A stretch of 64,000 nt of DNA from Membranipora membranacea (lineage: Eukaryota > Bryozoa > Gymnolaemata > Cheilostomatida > Membraniporidae), in contig OU612071.1 in the NCBI GenBank assembly GCA_914767715.1, positions 4,466,001-4,530,000 of the forward strand, written 5' to 3'. A program made the translations under genes and the position numbers. The notes beneath the pieces were generated by a model. That model was not told where the DNA came from. It searched no databases and saw nothing but the letters and a program-made list of their open reading frames with translations. This document shows, in pieces, positions 35,309 through 46,600 of the stretch. Each line of letters begins with the position of its first letter. Positions within the stretch are counted from its first letter, which is position 1.

Positions 35309-35856
35309 ATTCAGCTTGCGCTCAAAAACCCAGTAGGGCTCAAACTGGAGGTACTGTGTCAGGTTTAGAAGACTTATCACCTAAGTTTGGCCTTTCCTCA
35401 AATTCAGTTCGTGATCAACAGCTCGTTATCCCTGTCAGTCAAACTGCAGGCAATGTGTCAGATATAGAAAGTTTAGCACCAAGGTTTGCTCTTCCCTCGA
35501 ATTCAATTCATGATCAACAGCTCGTTAACCCTGTTAGTCGAAGTATCAAAAATAGCTGTCCTGACTCAGCCGCATTTGAGTTGTATTCACCAGATGAACT
35601 TGATAAAGCTAGTGTTGTTTCGAAGCATTCAGTGGCTCATGCCTTTTCTCAATGTAGTCCTGTCGTTGAACATGTTAAGCTACCAAGCTATATCACTCAT
35701 CAAGGCCAGTTGTATTCAATATGTGGTAACTCTGTTGACGATTGTTCTACAGCAAAAGCTAGACCTGATGATTCTCCCCAACTTCCCACATCCCAACTAC
35801 AAACTTCCTCAAGAAAAAAAAATAAAAGAAACTTTCTTCTTTGTACACCTTTTTGA
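35248..35856 (+). pseudogene. LTR element ORF2 region, frame-shifted continuation of the gag-like region
   Basis: Open without an ATG near its start, in a frame offset from ORF1 and overlapping its last 60 bases. It holds two internal repeats of about 35 residues: LSPKFGLSSNSVRDQQLV and LAPRFALPSNSIHDQQLV. It ends in a basic stretch (SRKKNKRNF). The overlap and lack of a start suggest a single-base indel or a ribosomal frameshift; sequence alone cannot decide. Similar length and no catalytic motifs argue against a pol gene. Confidence 0.5.
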
Positions 35857-36024
35857 TATTTTTTTTATATGAAATTTCACTCAAAAAAAAAGGCTAATCT
35901 AGTCGATAAAGAAAATAAACAATAATTTTGCTTATTCCAAAAAGGAAAATTACCAGGTCAAGCCAAGGAGATACACATCAGGTCTGCGTCAGTTGGCGGG
36001 TGGAGATATTCATTTGAGGGGGAG

Positions 36025-36542
36025 TGTGACTGCGGATCAGTGCGTTATTGGCGCCCCAATCCTATATCTGGTCTGGGGGCTAGCTAGTAATTGCTATTTG
36101 TGACGCGAGCCATTGTCTCGTTGTGATAGCTGGGTGTAGTATGGGGCCCGGCTTTGTTAATTATAATCGCCTTTCAGTGCGGGTTTGCTGACAGATGAGT
36201 GAACATCTTTGTCATTATATTATTATGAGGGCAGTAGAGTAAATGAAGGATATAATATCCATAAGGAGCACTGAGGTAAATATAAAGTCTTTTTGGTTTG
36301 TATGTTTTGATGTAATTTGCCTTATGTTTTTGATGCAATTTACATTTACATTTCATGTTTATTTTTCTTCCAATTGATGGCACCGATTGTCTCTAAGACC
36401 AAAACTTTATAAGCACAATCTTTATTACAGTTTTACAATGCCAATACACCAATAAAGACCTAAACGCTCATCCGTCATTCTCCACTCCGTATAACTTCAA
36501 AACCCGCACTCATCCCATACTGCAGTTGCAACTGCAGTAACA
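36025..36542 (+). repeat. 3' LTR
   Basis: 518 bases, about 97-98 percent identical to the 5' LTR by eye. It carries AATAAA at 36451. The minus-strand open frame across it is not a gene. Confidence 0.93.
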
Positions 36543-37128
36543 GATATCATACACTGAAATAAATGCTTACACATCTGCTCACACAGCTGGGCTTTGCCAA
36601 GCAGAGCCACCAGTCAAAAATTTAAATAGATGGTTTTGGCATCAAAACATCTAGCCAGAAGCTTTGCATGGTGTTATATCAACTCTCAAAAAGTAGTATC
36701 TTCTGCCCCAGCCATCCGCCATTAGTGATGACAAAAGTTGACCCTGACCAATGTGGTGCCTTTAAAATCTAGCTGAGATCCAACACTTATATTTGTGTTG
36801 GATATCAGTTAGACTTAACTGATACATGATTTTAATGTTGCGAAAATTTCACTATTTCAGTATCAGCATTGGGGAATATCATTTTCGACCAAATTTCAAG
36901 CATTTTATATCTCTTAAGGAAATAGCCGGCCAGCATTTGTTTTCAAAAACACCATATTCCTCACTAATAGTTACAGCATCAGATGACAATAAAAAGGTGT
37001 AACCCTACACCAAAGTAATCAAGTCATATCAAGGTATGTGCCAATACATTGAGAACCCGCTGAAAGTTGTATAACTAACAGCGATAAGAACTAAATACCA
37101 TCTACTATTGCTGTCAACTCAAAATAGC

Positions 37129-37134
37129 TTTATT
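37129..37134 (-). promoter_or_regulatory. candidate polyadenylation signal of the membrane-protein gene
   Basis: AATAAA on the minus strand, about 430 bases downstream of the stop codon at 37563. Confidence 0.4.
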
Positions 37135-37562
37135 GCTGGACGATTAACTTGAGCAGAGATTTAGTGTCTCAATGCAATATAAAATAATATGCAACAAAAC
37201 GAAAGTGCAAGTGAGGCAAATTGAGTAGCAGTTTCAAAAAGAATCAAGAGACTCCCAGAAAGCGACAAAAACATAATAATTAATTTAATAATTGTGAAAA
37301 CCTGTCACAGTGAAAGGAATGAATTCTTTGTTTGAGGTATTAGGGTCTAGTAAAATCGCTTAACATCATCAAAGTAACGATTGGCCTTATTTCATTATTT
37401 TCATATATTCTTTCTGTGTTCTATCAATATTGCACACATCTCTCTCTAACATCGACACTGTTCTGTACTAATTTAGAAAATGTGTTTCTTTATCTGTGTG
37501 GGTAATTGATACTTGATCAGCCAAGAAGTAAGCTGATAATTATTGTGGTTTCACCAGCAGAG

Positions 37563-37688
37563 TCATGCCCCTCCATCTTTATCTTTTTTCACAGTATCTA
37601 TAACAGTCTGTGGTAGGAACTGTTTGGGTTTAGATCGGCGTGGATGGCTCTTCGGATTATCTTGCTCTTGTCTTGCTTTTCTCATTAC
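37563..37688 (-). CDS. membrane-protein gene last exon
   Basis: 126 bases after ATTTCAG in phase 0, VMRKARQEQDNPKSHPRRSK to KKDKDGGA and TGA (37565-37563). It has no Met-initiated frame long enough to be listed by ORF searches. Confidence 0.85.
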   Translation of the reverse strand, partial: VMRKARQEQDNPKSHPRRSKPKQFLPQTVIDTVKKDKDGGA

Positions 37689-40600
37689 CTGAAATAAGAT
37701 TTGACGCAGCAGGTGCAAGTGTGTTTAATCTTGAACTAGGGACCGATCGAGTATGATACCCATACATTAAGATCTGGGTAATGGGTATGAGGTAACAGTA
37801 TTTGTTTTCAGGTATTGGGTAATTGTTAATGGGTATCTATAAGGTATCAGGTACCGGGTATCGGGTATTTTTTTTCTCCCTCAGGCCTCAAAAGTCACTT
37901 CAATTGTACAACCGATTATTAGTTAGTCGGTTATATAACTCTACCACCAAGGATTGTACTAAGGTCACATCAATAAGTCCTGAATTTTACCATCACCGCA
38001 ACTATTTAAGTCTCTGAGAAGAGTCATGGATAAACAACTCTGGCTTAGGTTGTGCTACAGATGTTTGAAGACAAACTTTCATCCTCTAGCCACATAAAAA
38101 TAAATACCTGATGTATTGATTTGATTATGCCTTTTTATTTAAATTGGGTTAGTCCCTGTATTGTTTGCTATGTATATACGAGTTTGACCAGATTACAGCT
38201 AAATCCTGTTTAAGGACTTAGTTTGAGGCCGCTATTTTTCATCAGATCTTATTTTCCATATTTTGTTTTATCATATGAGCGATTTCCAGCTTTAGAATCC
38301 AAATGTTGAGAAAGTTATGGCCTCTCAACCTTTCAAGTGATCACCTTCAATTGGCATTGGGAATCAGTGAGTTTGAGAGACCATAGCTTCCTCAATATTT
38401 GGATTCTAAAGCTGGAAATTGCACACATGATAGGAGAAAATATGGAGAATAAGATGTGACACAAAATAGTAGCCTTGAAGTAAGAATTTAACCTGTACTG
38501 TTTGACAAAAACCTGTACCTACCTGTATTTGAATTCTTTGATATGCCCAATAGACAGTTTGCACTTGTTTTGCCTACCTTTTTATCATCACACACTTCCT
38601 CATTATTGAGCTTTATTATAAATTTTAAGGGTCAAGGATATTCTGGATAGATGTTCTTGTAATAATTTCACTAGATGCTCGACTAAAAAGAACAACGTGT
38701 CTTACATGAATTGAATTAATAAATAAACTATCTGCTTATGTTTGCCGGAGAAGGAACAGTATTCTATTGAAACTTTGACCCTCACCTTTCTGTGGATATA
38801 TTTGGCCAGTTCATCTGTAGAGCTCTCTCCAAAGTCTGGACCTTCCCTTTTCTTTTTCCCTGCTGACTTGTATGAGGCAAGGCTAGGTAAAGACCGCTTT
38901 TCATTAGGCGATGATTTTGCTTTTGAGTTTCTCAGCCGGCCTGTTGAAGTGTGAATGAAAAACCATTGCCACTGAGTATAATGATAAACAGCTTAACAGC
39001 CAAGCCACTACTCGAAGACAATACTGAATGAATCAAATATCAGAGTGGTTTCGGGTACTGGAGTGACCACCTAAAATGGTAACTGGGTTGCAATCAGTTA
39101 ATACAGCATGTAGCTTTGAAAATTTATACAGTGGCACAACAGTTTGATCACAGGGTTAGACTTACTTTGCGCTTCACCTTCCGACTGATCTGATTTCATC
39201 AACCTGCTAAAAAAACGTCTTGCATTCCTTGAGGGAAGAGGACTTCTTCTCTGTGACACTCCTACCAGTAGCCCTATGAATAGTCCAAAACCGAACATCA
39301 ATCTGTTCAAGAAACTTATATATTGAGTTGTTTCAAGCATTCCAAAATTTACTTTTCGTTGACAGGTGATATCCATTCAGCTGTCAAGTTAGTATTAAAC
39401 TTACCCACCACCATTACGGCTCCAAACACACTACCAGCGACGATGATTGCATATCTAGTTGCACCTGACGGTTCCTTCACATCATCTGCCCTCAGAGCTC
39501 CTGCAGTGTCATGTCCAGCTGATGAAGAACCACCTGAGAAAATAGGACTTTCAAGCAGTTGAACGAAACTAATTGGGTAATTACCTCAAAATATCTGATT
39601 ATGGAGACTGATTAAAGAAGGCAATAATTTCAATCTTATGCTTAGCTAAAAATAGAGAACTTAATAAGCTGCATTATACCATCAACTCCTTTTGTGGTTT
39701 TTCTAGTTGATTATCATGTGTGAAGTTATTTACAAACAATATACAGAAGAAATGTGACAAAAATGGTAAGTGAGAATGACTAATGTCACTCACTTCTTTG
39801 CTCACTTGAAACACATGTTGAATTGATCTCCTGGAATCTATCAGCGCATTTACATGTCCATGATATCGGATCACATACTGCATGCTTCACTTTCCCTTTG
39901 TCACAGTCTGAATGTATTATACAGCTGAAAAGATGATACAGATCGTATGAAAAAGTGCAGCTTAGTTTGTGAGTTGCTATATTGAAAACACACAAGAAAA
40001 CATGAATGTTCATTCGATATTTACATTTCTCTTTTTCATAAACCAGGGAACATATAAATCATTTATATACTAAAATTATGCTGCAATGGTTTTAAAGGGC
40101 AACCAAGGTTTCGCAGCAATGCATTTATGGGTAGCAAATAATGTGCTGGGCAGCATCAGCTTTGTGCATTACGCGATGCAAAACTCAAAGTAGTTGCTGA
40201 CTCTAAGCTGGGTAACACTTCAGTTTAGGAGAGGTTCCCAGACTTTGCTGTAATAATTATAGAGCACAGGCTAAATAATAACAGGAACAGGAAACTGCTA
40301 TGTGGTATTCTCTTTTCGCTGAGTTTGAGTACCTGATGGAAGAAATGTTTTACAAGAATTCTGGCTGAATAATCATCCGAATTATATTTTGTCTTTTTCC
40401 CCATGCAGAAGGTGCAATCTACTATTAATCAATGGCCACCAATGAGAAGTTGTTTGAAATCTTGGTTGCCCTTTAAGGCAATTTCAGTCATTGAATTAGT
40501 GTACTCATTCTACCTGCTGCCGAGAAATCCTTTGCATTCTGCAAAAAGCCCATCTTTATCCTCCACGGCTAAGTTTGTATCACATTGACAACGTCCTCCA

Positions 40601-43600
40601 TGGCACACTTCAATTTGAAAAATATGTAAAATAAAAATATTTTAAAAATTAGCCTATTGCATGAGGTTTGTTGATAATGCATAATTTCTCGGGTCTTGGC
40701 CTCACTGGTGAGTGTGGATCAATACATTTATTACATACCAACAGCTGAATTACGGCATTCCCTATCTCATGGTAGCACAAATCACTAAATTTTGTCCTAT
40801 CGTAATCCTCAAGTTTGACTGACTTTAGAATTAAAGCTTACTTCACAATAATAAGCATCCCTTTTCATATTGTAGGTCACCCAGGGTGCTCAGGGTCCAT
40901 AAAAATATTTTGATGTGCAACTTGCATTGTGTGCTCCGTATTGAATTTGTAAAAATAAGGTTCATCTGAAGATCAATGTTCATGAGCTATTGAGAAAACT
41001 GTGAAACTATACACTTTTGAACTGATGTGTTATATCCTCCTTATGATCTTGGTGATTCATGCTGACACAGCCCCACCCAATAACAATACCCTCTCAATAC
41101 ATACAATAATGCTCTTAAACATAAAATGTTCAAAAGTAATGTTTCTGATTACTTTATTTCACAGTAGCTGTATATGAACAAAAACATGCTCATGTAATGA
41201 AGGATTTTGAAAAAAGAGATGCACAATTTTAAAAGTTGCAAAACATTACAATTATTCTGCACCTACCTGCTAGGTGAGATTGACAGTCAGGATCCTCTTG
41301 ACATTTATGGCCAACTCTCTGCACACAGTAAGGTTCTGTCTCTTGTGTGATAAAGATATCCTCATCGCAGACATCACTCTCACCTAAGGCTGAAACGTTT
41401 AATGATGTGTATTAATGACAGATTTGTGGAGCGGCCGTGGTGCAATGGGTAAGGCATGGGTCTATCAATCGAGAGGTCCCTTGTTCAATTCCTGGCGTGT
41501 CATGGTGATGTCAGGAAGAGCATTTGACCTCAAATGCTCCTGTGCCCCATCAGGATCCAGTCCGTGGACCCATACTGATACCGAGACATAGACATAATGA
41601 CACATTTGTGAGAATCAGATTTTAAGAGGATTTGAAGAAAAGCGATTCATTCATAATCATTTCCAATTACACTAGATACATTATCGTTGATTGCAATAAT
41701 ACAACAACATGATTAATACGCATTGTTACTCTCATCCACATAAAAGAATAAATCACCATGTGGGCCCTGGTTAGTTTAATTATATTATAATTTAATTATA
41801 ATTGATTATTTAATGGAGAAATTGAAGAACCGCTGCTACTCCAAAAGTACTAATGGCCTAGCAGCAAACTTATTATAAATAATTTTGTCAGGTAATGCAT
41901 GCCGGATATTGTAAACTTGGTGTACAGAATGTACATGATGCCTGAGGATTGCAATGAGATGTGATTCTAAACACTTGATAAATGGATAACCAACAAATTA
42001 GAAATTATCAGTCCCACTGGAAACATCAATCATCTGTTGCTTTGTCATGGTTACAACTTATGATTTCAGTGTAGATGAACCTGGTGAAAGGTATGTCAAT
42101 ATTAAAAATGTCTAGTACAGCCTACAATTCTATATAAAAGGTATTCCAAATGTCTAGTACAGCCTACAATTCTATACAAACGGTATTTCAAATGTCTAGT
42201 ACAGCCTACAATTCTATACAAACAATATTTCAAATGTCTAGCAAAGCCTACAATTCTATATGAACGATATCTGTTGTCACAAGCAATGGTTAACACTTAC
42301 CTGAGCTCAAGTTGAGCAAAAGTATCGTTGTATATTGCAGTCGAAGGGCGGGTTTGATCCACATTTTTTTTGGTTAAACTTTGTCAAGTACTCAAGATCA
42401 GATTCATCACACACCTTTGATGTAATCTTTATGCAATGACTTGTGTCGGTAGAAACCCATTGTACTTAACTGTGCAGCTAACAATCGAATGGCGGTGAGT
42501 GTTGTTAAAAGCTGCTACAGTACAGTAAATAAAAATGTACAATAGACAATTACTATAATATATATAATATTGTTGTCCGTCTAGGTAGACGATGGCTGCA
42601 CCGAGGTGCGGCATAGGAAGAGGTTTTGTAGTGGCGACTAGGTTTCCGAGTCGTTAGTGCCACTTTTCAACCACTGACAGCTTTAACCCAGCAAGGCCGG
42701 AGCTGCAGTGGTTGATGACAGCATCCTCCTGTATAGAGCAATACCATAGTACAGGAGGGTTCTTTAATCTGCATGCACAACGGTGTTGTACTTACAGTAC
42801 ACAATAACTATCAATCACAATAATAGAGTAACGTTGTTTATATTGTACATGGGTATTAATTTATGTATCAGGTGTAAAATACATAGCGTGGCTATTTGTG
42901 AAGATGTGCAATCAGTATAAAGCTTTGTGTCAGGATCTAAATAAAGCTACAAATCTGGCAGCTTTCACATTATGCATTTATTTTCGTCCGAGTAACATCC
43001 CTCGAAAATTTACAAAGGTTCCAAAGGTCCAGCTATTCTAGATTCCGAACTTGTGGACCAATAAAGCATAAGTAATGCGGTCCAACGGCAACAACCATAC
43101 ATTAATCGCCAAACGCTTGCTCAGGGTCAGCTTTGTGTCCTTCATCAATTTATTATATTTAATTAAAAATAATTATAACATCTAGTATGGTGTGAAAGAA
43201 TAATAAGAAAAAATAATGATAAAAATCAATCCTTTCCTCTTTAAGCTGACGCTGTGTGTATCACTTTTGGCTGTAGACCACTTCAAAGTGGGTGATTGTC
43301 ACCTTTTTCGATCAATATTGCTCTTTTTTATTCATCAAAGAGCAGTCCTAGAAGTTGTAAGACAGTGCTAAGGTGATGTTTTAGGGTGTTTTTGGTATGG
43401 TCTTTTGACCTTGCCTCTCCTGTTGTCATCAGTTACAAACGCAAAGAGACTGGATAAGCTTAAAATTATAACAGAAGATGAGAGATGAGAAATTTCAACA
43501 GGTATCTCTTTGCATCACTTAGTCAATTTAGTCTTCTTATGGTGAAAATATTTTAGCTGGTTTGTGTGACTAAATCTTCTTTACTTTTATGCAAAGCTGT

Positions 43601-46600
43601 GTAAGGAACCTCCTACTCTAAAAGAAGTGTGAGTAAGCCAAATCAGTAAAAATAACAGAATTCATCTTGATGATAAATATTCATCAACTATTATAAACTA
43701 ACTTGGAAGGGTATATAGGACATAAGGCTGGCTTCCTAATAGGGGCGTCACCATTCTGAGATAACTTGTTAGGCTTGTGGTTTATTATCTAAGCTTTAAC
43801 TCTTATCTTTTTAAGCTTCATAATATATTCAGATTATGTGATACATATACCCAAATAATTGTAATTGCTCAAAGGGCAACCAAGGTTTCGCAGCAATGCA
43901 TTAATGGGTAGCAAATAATGTGCTGGGCAGCATCAGCTTTGTGCATTACGCGATGCAAAACTCAAAGTAGTTGCTGACTCTAAGCTGGGTAACACTTCAG
44001 TTTAGGGGAGGTTCCAAGACTTTGCTGTAATAATTATAGAGCACAGGCTAAATAAGAACAGGAACAGGAAACTGCTATGTGGTATTCTCTTTTAGCTGAG
44101 TTTGAGTGCCTGATGGAAGAAATGTTTCACAAGAATTCTGGCTGAATAATCATCCGAATTATATTTTGTCATTTTCCCCATGCAGAAGGTACAATCTGCT
44201 ATTAATCAATGGCCATCAATGAGAAGTTGTTTGAAACCTTGGTTGCACTTTAAGGCTTTGCTTGATTTGAAAGCCATGCAGATTGTTCTACCACACAGCA
44301 ACATGCTTGGAAAGACTTGTAATGTTAAAAATGTAAATTCATGTCACTAGGAAAGTGTGTGTAAGCACCTTCTATGAATGTACTGACCACTGGTACAGTA
44401 TTGAGTCCGGTCACGAAACTGACATATCATCAACCTTTCCTGTCTAAGCTCAAAGTTTGCATAATCAGTTAATGTGAAACAGATATTTGTAATCTAATCA
44501 ATCAGTATTGGCAGTGTTAGCTTTGCTCAGAAAATTATATTCAATTACTAAAAAATGTTGGTTAAAAGGTTAAAACTGGAAAGGCTAGTCACTCACCACA
44601 TCGTGGCAGCGAAATAGTGGGTGCCTTAAGGGCGAGGCTGCAATGTCTGTGTCAATTTGCTCTCAGTTTGTAGGCAGGTCGGAGCACACCTGGGGGTCCA
44701 ACAACTCCCAGTAGTCAGTGGACTGCAGTGGGATTCGAACCCACGACCTTCAACACTTGCATGCTGAAGGACCGGCGCTCTTACTACTGAGCCACCTCCT
44801 ACTCCTACTCCGAAATATGAAGGTTATACTCCAAGCCTAATGGTGGTTTATATCTCAGACACTTGGAGGGACCCTGGATTTACTAAAACTACTACTGCCA
44901 CCTCTACGGTGTCAAAATTTAGTAATACTAATTCTTGAAGATACTTGTGTTTTTTTTTAAAACCTTGTAGGTGCGAGTCTGTCACATTTAAACGAATCTA
45001 GTTTGAGCGTAGTTCTAAGATACACCTCAAGGGACCCTGCCTTCTGACATTAAAAGCTGCGTGAGAGTAAGTAGCTTATACCTACCTGTTTGTCTAATCA
45101 ATATGATAATCATTAATTCAAATTAAAATAAAACAAACCATGGTACAGTGAAACAGAATCAACCCCTCCCCCCCCCATAGACCCACCAGGTTAACCAAAC
45201 AATCAAACCCTGAATACTGTGACAAATCTTATACAATATATCAATATTTACGTGTAATAGTTTGAAGATACTAAAGAATCCATTCACAATGTCATAGAGC
45301 AATAAAGAGTTGTCCTTAGTGACACAGATTTTAGGGCCCTTCATAGTTATAAACATGGTAAATTTCTAGTGACAGTGTCGCTCTAAATATTGATGATTAA
45401 AATATATTATAATCTTATCAGTATTGTTTAGCCAGTACCTTTATTTTAACTTTTTACCAGGAGAGAACAGCTAAGACATGAATAAGCGTGTCAAAGGTAT
45501 ATGATATTATCAATTATTCGTCATTGAAGCTTGTCCAAATTCAAAGGTCTTACAGCGAGCTTGGGCTATGAACAGCAGAAACGCACGGCATAGAAAAATT
45601 GTCAAGACAAATTATAGAAGCTTAATTGCAGGTAGAAACATATGCTAGCCTTGTCTTGCGGCCAGTTTTTGTAGAAATGAGAATGTGGCCAGGTCACAAG
45701 GCTACACCTACACTTTGTTACATCCGTTGGTTTCTAAAGTTTCAAAGTTACGATGTGTCTATTCATACCTTTTCACCCTTTATTCACACCTTTTCGAACC
45801 ACTTAAACTATTATCATTGTGAGAACATGAGAAGTAAATATTTAAAATAACGTACAACCAAAATTCTCAAGATAAAACTTATCCATAGCTCCAATAGATT
45901 CAAGGTTTATTTTAGCTGACTGATCGAATTCACCCAATAAAATTTAAAGCTTGAGGAGCCACTGTAACACCAGCGTCTTCTTTGGTAGGAAGAAAACAAT
46001 TACTTCATTGGTAGCAGATCAAACCCACATGATCATTTAAAGTTTGGTGTAAACTATGGATGTGACGTGTAAAACAAGGTTACAGGCAGATAATGCCACA
46101 CATTTTTTACGCAAGTGCAGCTCAAGCTAAATATGTCAATTTATATATATATATATATATACTCTGATATATAAATGTGTTGTTTGAGTATTGCAGTGTT
46201 TAAATACTGCGCGTAACAAACCCCCTATGAGTTCATCAGTTGAAGATGTAAAATAATATTTTTTGAAGGTTTGTGTCCCAATTGATTCTTTGGCTATTTA
46301 TTTGAGAGTCTAAAATGATCAACTTGTGATACTACTCAACAAATCTATCGCTTATTCTGTTTAGCTAGGAAAAACTTACTTTATGTTATATAATAGCATA
46401 AAAGCTTAAACCATAATATCATCAATTAACTTCTTTCAATAAAACAAGTTTTATTTGCGGAAGGCGCAACGCAAAAGAAAATAATAATATGTTTATCTCT
46501 CTTTAAATAATACTAATGAGTGCAACATATTAACAGAAAAGTATAAAGATACAACTCAGAACACTGATTGGTCAACAGAATGTTCTCAGATAACATAGTG

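Larger units (their letters stand above)
33540..36542 (+). mobile_element. non-autonomous LTR retrotransposon, 3003 bp
   Basis: Two direct LTRs (33540-34056 and 36025-36542) begin TGTG and end AACA, and are flanked by the 5 bp duplication GATAT (33535-33539 and 36543-36547). A purine tract GAGGGGGAG lies directly before the 3' LTR. The LTRs differ at only about a dozen sites in 517 bases, so the insertion is fairly young. The interior (about 1.97 kb) has one gag-like reading region and no protease, reverse transcriptase or integrase, so mobilisation would need another element. No convincing primer-binding site follows the 5' LTR. It sits between the 3' ends of the zinc-finger gene and the membrane-protein gene. 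Confidence 0.93.

Noticed and set aside
33540-36542. Endogenous retrovirus
   Set aside because: No pol or env motif is present; the structure fits a non-autonomous LTR retrotransposon.
42102-42296. Repetitive small protein on the minus strand
   Set aside because: It is the translation of a 49 bp tandem repeat; the repeat length is not a multiple of three and there is no other gene evidence.
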